Positions 6,995 through 9,996 of a stretch of DNA of 9,996 bases are shown in pieces. The notes under the pieces are model-generated. The model was not told the DNA's origin. It made no database searches and was given only the letters and a program-made list of their open reading frames with translations. Both the position numbers and the translations under genes were made by a program. The stretch's first letter is position 1. Each line of letters begins with the position of its first letter. The stretch lies in NCBI GenBank assembly GCA_005798965.1, contig SYIB01000274.1:1-9996 (forward strand), read 5' to 3'. The stretch comes from Planctomycetia bacterium. Lineage in GTDB: Bacteria; Planctomycetota; Phycisphaerae; Phycisphaerales; SM1A02.

Positions 6995-7034
6995 ATCGCC
7001 GGCGCGGAGTTTCTCCGCGCCGGCGATTGCTTTT
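6995..7034 (+). terminator. Strong intrinsic terminator after the secreted-protein gene
   Basis: A perfect 15-bp inverted repeat (arms 6995-7009 and 7013-7027, starting ATCGCCGGCG) encloses a TTT loop and is followed by TGCTTTT. It lies 31 bp after the stop at 6963 and 10 bp from the end of the convergent YbjD-like gene, so the hairpin probably serves both directions. On the minus strand it lacks a T tract. Confidence 0.85.
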
Positions 7035-7043
7035 GGGGCGAGT

Positions 7044-8606
7044 TCAGCCGCGGACCGACTGGCGGGCCAGGCTGATCGCGCTGGCCACCACGTCCCCGAG
7101 TTCCTTGGGGACCAATCGTTCAGGATCCACCGACATGGCATCGAGCAACCGGCGCGCGAGTCCCGGCTTGGTGTGGCGCCTGATCGCATCATCGATCGCC
7201 CGGCCAGGGGTCCTGCTGGAGCCGGCATCGGCGCCGTAGGCAGACTCCAGAATCGCGCCATCGAGGCCGCGGTCCCAGAAGTACCGCTCGATCGAGTTGG
7301 CAGGCAGCACGGTCAGCCGGCATGGGAAGATGGCATCGTGCCGGTGGATGATGTCGGCGTAGCCTCGGCCAGCTGCATCGCCGTCCACCAGTGCATGAAC
7401 CGGCATGGCCAGCGATGCTGCCAGTCGCAACACCGACTCCAGACCGGCCTGCGCGAATTCCACGACCCGGACCCCTTCAGCGTCCAAGTCGTGCCCCAGC
7501 AACGATGCCGCACCCGGCAGGCTCCAGAACTCGGTCTCGCCTTCGACCAGGATCCACGCGCGTGCAAAGAAGGCCCCACCCCGCAGTGTGCGGATGTGAT
7601 ACGACAGCCGACGCACGTCACTCTCGGAAAGATCCTTCGACTTCACGCCGTGGGCGATGGTCCGGTCCGATCGTCGGACCAGCCTTCGGATCGCGCGAAG
7701 GTCGATGGCGCCGAGGAAATCCGGCGAGTTCGTCGTGACCAGTCGCTGCGCCGGAAGCTTCTCCACGAGGCTCCACAGGTTTGAGAGCAGGGTCGGGTGC
7801 AGGTGCGTTTCGGGATCGTCGACGAACAGGATCGGGCGGACCCCTTCGCCGGCGCCACGCCGATCGGCCGTGAGCAACGCATGCGCCGCGATGAGCATGG
7901 CGCAGACACGATCCGCGTTCGCTGGCTGCCACTCCGCATGGTGCCACGCGCTCGGCAGAGCCCGGAGCTCGGTCGCCAGGTCGAGGCTCGCGGCGTCACG
8001 CAACCGCCGTTTGGACAGTTCGTGGGTCGCGGCTTCGGCACTGTGCAAGAGCGCCTGCCGTGAGGGCGGTCCCTCTCGGTCTGGTGCCATCCATGCGTTC
8101 ATGGCCGAGGTCCATGCAGCGTCGGGAACGGTGTGATCGTCCGTACGACTCGTTCCAGTCGAGAGCGACAGGCGGATCACAGGAATCTGCTGCCGGAGCG
8201 CTTCGTGGGCTGCCTGCGCGGCCGCTCGACCCAACGGCAGGGGGTCACCTTCGGCGTTGAGGATGGATGGGGTGGTCGTGCTCTCTTGATGGGTGACTCT
8301 CAGTCGCACCACGCGGTGTCCGAAGATCGAACAGGGCAGGGCCGCGAGGGGAGCGCAGCAATCGAACTCGCCCGGCTGTGACTCTCCGATGTCCAGCGCG
8401 ACCTCGATCGGCCCCTCGACACCGGTGGTACGGTCGGCGTCCCCGAAACGACGGTCACTCGAACCAAGCACGGCCTCCAGTGCCCGGGTGAGACTGGTCC
8501 GGCCCCATTGGTTTTCGCCTATGAGGACGGTCGTGTCGCGTCGAAGCCTGAGTTGAAGCCCCCTGAGGCCAAGACAGTTGCGGATGGTGAGGTGGCGGAG
8601 GTGCAT
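7044..8606 (-). CDS. ybjD: YbjD-like OLD-family ATP-dependent endonuclease (ATPase + TOPRIM)
   Basis: From the ATG at 8606 this is 520 residues, close to E. coli YbjD (about 550). The N-terminus MHLRHLTIRNCLGLRGLQL is the usual start of OLD/SMC-type ATPases. The Walker A equivalent is GENQWGRTS (30-38), where YbjD has GENAWGKSS, so the catalytic lysine is arginine. Walker B is ILFVDDPETHLHP (259-271), followed by RLVTTNSPDFL (288-298). The C-terminal TOPRIM domain has the catalytic glutamate motif WILVEGETEFW (351-361), HDLDAEGVRVVEFAQAGL (372-389) and the acidic motif HALVDGDAAGRGY (404-416). The frame stays open to 8801, but the extra 65 residues look unlike the family and a TATTAT box at 8626-8631 lies inside them, so I start at 8606; an ATG at 8627 is the alternative. 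OLD nucleases cleave or nick DNA and some act in phage defence. Here the gene stands alone between secreted-protein genes, so its role is open. Confidence 0.88.
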   Translation of the reverse strand: MHLRHLTIRNCLGLRGLQLRLRRDTTVLIGENQWGRTSLTRALEAVLGSSDRRFGDADRTTGVEGPIEVALDIGESQPGEFDCCAPLAALPCSIFGHRVVRLRVTHQESTTTPSILNAEGDPLPLGRAAAQAAHEALRQQIPVIRLSLSTGTSRTDDHTVPDAAWTSAMNAWMAPDREGPPSRQALLHSAEAATHELSKRRLRDAASLDLATELRALPSAWHHAEWQPANADRVCAMLIAAHALLTADRRGAGEGVRPILFVDDPETHLHPTLLSNLWSLVEKLPAQRLVTTNSPDFLGAIDLRAIRRLVRRSDRTIAHGVKSKDLSESDVRRLSYHIRTLRGGAFFARAWILVEGETEFWSLPGAASLLGHDLDAEGVRVVEFAQAGLESVLRLAASLAMPVHALVDGDAAGRGYADIIHRHDAIFPCRLTVLPANSIERYFWDRGLDGAILESAYGADAGSSRTPGRAIDDAIRRHTKPGLARRLLDAMSVDPERLVPKELGDVVASAISLARQSVRG

Positions 8607-8625
8607 TGTTTGCTCGCGGAGTCCC

Positions 8626-8631
8626 ATAATA
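8626..8631 (-). promoter_or_regulatory. Candidate -10 box for the YbjD-like gene
   Basis: Read on the minus strand, TATTAT lies 20 bp before the ATG at 8606 in an otherwise GC-rich stretch and matches five of six bases of TATAAT. No good -35 is seen about 17 bp further upstream. If real, the transcript would have a very short leader and translation could not begin at the ATG at 8627. Confidence 0.35.
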
Positions 8632-8717
8632 GATGCTGCTCGCGAACCTTGAGCGCAGGGAGAGCACCACACGATCAAGCTTGAACGAACGACCGGATCA
8701 AACTGCGCCGGGACTCT

Positions 8718-9422
8718 GTGATGTGCGTCGGTTCGGGCGTCGAGCAACATCGCAACTGCATCTCTGCGGTGACCCGGCGGGCTCTTTCCCCCGCCGCCCA
8801 TCTCGAGGCGGAAGGGGCTGGAGATTGTTCTAGGCGATCACTCGCCCGAGGTCTTTTGGTTGCCGCACTGACCGCGTCTGCGCACGCGAAGTTCATCACC
8901 ACGAACGACAAGAACACCCTCGATGTGTTGAGCGAGCAGTCTGGTGGCTCGCTCGCGGCGGAAAACTTGAATGCGTGCAGTGGTGATGACCCGTCGCTGA
9001 GCGGTGGAAGCGGAGCGACGGCTTGGCAGGCCACCGCGTTGGGTGGAATCCACGTCAGCCCGGGTGGCCAGTTCAGCACCAACGAAGCCGATGCCGCGAT
9101 CATCATGACTTTCTCCTCAGCAGATGCGTACGCCGTCGGCGGCAACTTCTTCCTGACAGACTTCGACTTCGCTTTCGCCCCAGGGTTGGTGCAGGTCGAG
9201 TTGGCGGACGGCAGCTCCCGCATTGCCGACATCCAGAACGCGAGCTCCTTCAGCGGGTTCGTGAGCCCGGGCCCCGCCATCAGCCAGATCACGAGTTCGC
9301 CCTTCGGTGTGCAGCCCAACGCGTTCGTGACCGCAACCAACCTCTGCTTTGGCGTGGGTTCTGCGCCCGGTGCCATGGCACTGCTCGCAGTGGCGGGACT
9401 TGCGATTCGCCGCCGTCGCTGA
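8718..9422 (+). CDS. Secreted protein with PEP-CTERM-like tail; start uncertain
   Basis: The frame gives 234 residues from the ATG at 8718. The recognisable protein starts at SRRSLARGLLVAALTASAHA (38-57), a signal peptide with a twin-arginine look (S-R-R-x-L) and AHA cleavage site. The body (58-214) contains GATAWQATALGG (99-110), QFSTNEADAAIIMTF (118-132) and YAVGGNFFLTDFDF (138-151), a pattern shared with the next gene. The C-terminus SAPGAMALLAVAGLAIRRRR (215-234) is a sorting tail of the same design as in the gene at 6307. The first 37 residues have no family character, and the DNA there holds a 7-bp GC hairpin (8775-8781/8790-8796) and an AAGGGG (8812-8817), as if it were an untranslated leader. 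The true start may be a TTG at 8825 that is now one base out of frame (TTG TTC TAG instead of TTG TCT AGG). Function unknown; probably surface or exported. Confidence 0.75.
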   Translation: MMCVGSGVEQHRNCISAVTRRALSPAAHLEAEGAGDCSRRSLARGLLVAALTASAHAKFITTNDKNTLDVLSEQSGGSLAAENLNACSGDDPSLSGGSGATAWQATALGGIHVSPGGQFSTNEADAAIIMTFSSADAYAVGGNFFLTDFDFAFAPGLVQVELADGSSRIADIQNASSFSGFVSPGPAISQITSSPFGVQPNAFVTATNLCFGVGSAPGAMALLAVAGLAIRRRR

Positions 9423-9456
9423 TCACCGGTTCAGAAAAGCGGTCTTATTGGACGGA

Positions 9457-9482
9457 CGCCCTGCGGCGCTCGTTCTTTTTTT
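9457..9482 (+). terminator. Weak intrinsic terminator candidate
   Basis: A short CGCC-CTGC-GGCG hairpin (9457-9468) is followed by CTCGTTC and seven T (9476-9482), 34 bp after the stop at 9422. The stem is only 4 bp, so the poly-T is the main support. Confidence 0.4.
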
Positions 9483-9501
9483 AAAAGTGTCTTGAAGATG
9501 C

Positions 9502-9530
9502 TTGCCGCGTCACGTCGGCCGTGGCATCAT
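9502..9530 (+). promoter_or_regulatory. Candidate sigma70-type promoter of the gene at 9608
   Basis: TTGCCG (9502-9507) and CATCAT (9525-9530) are separated by exactly 17 bp, each matching four of six consensus bases. They lie just after the candidate terminator of the preceding gene. The transcript would start near 9537, giving a leader of about 70 nt that opens with a GGCCC/GGGCC hairpin (9533-9548). Confidence 0.35.
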
Positions 9531-9568
9531 GTGGCCCTTCAGGGGGCCGGAGCAAGATTCAATCGTTG

Positions 9569-9607
9569 GAGGGACAAGGAAGGTGATCACTTCCCTCGGA
9601 GATCACC
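9569..9607 (+). promoter_or_regulatory. Leader with mutually exclusive hairpins around the ribosome binding site
   Basis: GAGGGA (9569-9574) can pair with TCCCTC (9592-9597), leaving GGAG (9598-9601) free 6 nt before the ATG. Alternatively GGTGATC (9582-9588) pairs perfectly with GATCACC (9601-9607), which ends at the base before the ATG and closes the initiation region. The two folds share sequence and cannot form together. A third option is GGAAG (9578-9582) with CTTCC (9590-9594). This could control translation; it is inferred from base pairing only. Confidence 0.35.
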
Positions 9608-9996
9608 ATGCTTCGTATGACTTGCTTCGTTGCCGCGACCGCGTTCGTGGCCTCTTCCGCCCAGGCGTCGCTGATCGGTGCTAATTCGCTCGCGGCCTAT
9701 CAGTGGTTCGTCGGGATGCAGGCCTTCCAAAGCCAGTCGATCGACTTGAATGCATACGCCGTCGGCGTCGTCACCAGCCCGCTGCAGGGCGTGACCGGCG
9801 ATACGGCGTGGTCGGCCTCGGCCAACGGTGGTCTCTACCTAGGAACGCTGACCTCCGGCACCCGGTACTTGAGCACCTTTGCCAGCAACCGTGAACTGAC
9901 CATCTCCTTTGAAGGTCCGGGCGTGATGGCCTTCGGCGCCAACACCTTCCTCACGAACGAGACGGACAATGTCATAATCGGCAACGTCTTGATGAA
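9608..9996 (+). CDS. Secreted protein, paralogue of the 8718-9422 gene (C-terminus cut by window edge)
   Basis: An open frame from the ATG at 9608 runs off the right edge after 129 codons. Residues 1-20 (MLRMTCFVAATAFVASSAQA) form a signal peptide. The following part contains GDTAWSASANGG (64-75), RYLSTFASNRELTISF (86-101) and VMAFGANTFLTNE (106-118). These line up in order and spacing with GATAWQATALGG, QFSTNEADAAIIMTF and YAVGGNFFLTDF of the preceding gene, so the two are probably tandem paralogues. The C-terminal sorting tail is expected beyond the window and is not seen. GGAG lies 6 nt before the ATG. A promoter candidate and a foldable leader lie directly upstream, so it seems to have its own transcript. 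Function unknown. Confidence 0.78.
   Translation, partial: MLRMTCFVAATAFVASSAQASLIGANSLAAYQWFVGMQAFQSQSIDLNAYAVGVVTSPLQGVTGDTAWSASANGGLYLGTLTSGTRYLSTFASNRELTISFEGPGVMAFGANTFLTNETDNVIIGNVLM

Noticed and set aside
8607..8801. N-terminal extension of the YbjD-like protein to the ATG at 8801
   Set aside because: The extra 65 residues precede the normal OLD-type start MHLRHLTIRN, have no family features, and contain the candidate TATTAT box.

Overview
The window is GC-rich DNA with dense gene packing. It probably comes from a planctomycete of the Phycisphaerae/Phycisphaerales type. The main clue is a group of secreted proteins with a short C-terminal sorting tail (PAPGAMALL, hydrophobic stretch, then RRRR), a PEP-CTERM-like tail I associate with that lineage. 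Few genes have a strong Shine-Dalgarno sequence, which also fits. This assignment is an inference; there is no rRNA or marker gene here.

Left part (1-1062): the N-terminal part of a minus-strand SAM-dependent methyltransferase runs off the left edge. It is divergent from an exported YbhB/PEBP-family protein on the plus strand, which ends 6 bp from a convergent operon.

Centre (1069-5765, minus strand): a tight four-gene operon, read from right to left: ABC ATPase (GldA-like), ABC-2 membrane permease (GldF-like), GldG-like membrane-anchored protein, DUF4340 protein. Junctions are a 4-bp overlap followed by two TGANNNATG spacings. The four products probably form one membrane complex of unproven substrate. 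The same gene types occur in gliding Bacteroidetes, but nothing here points to gliding.

A 541-bp gap (5766-6306) separates this operon from a plus-strand gene. Its right half holds at least six sizeable inverted repeats, some perfect and some with a single mismatch or wobble. They lie directly before the Shine-Dalgarno sequence of the first PEP-CTERM-like gene and are the best candidate here for an undescribed cis-acting structured RNA.

Right part: a PEP-CTERM-like secreted protein (6307-6963) ends at a strong 15-bp terminator. Facing it is a minus-strand YbjD-like OLD-family ATPase/TOPRIM nuclease (7044-8606) whose Walker A lysine is replaced by arginine. Divergent from that lie two more secreted proteins of one apparent family: one complete but with a doubtful start (8718-9422), and one cut by the right edge (9608-9996) behind a leader that can fold in competing ways around its ribosome binding site. 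No tRNA, rRNA, CRISPR array, transposase or exosortase gene was seen.
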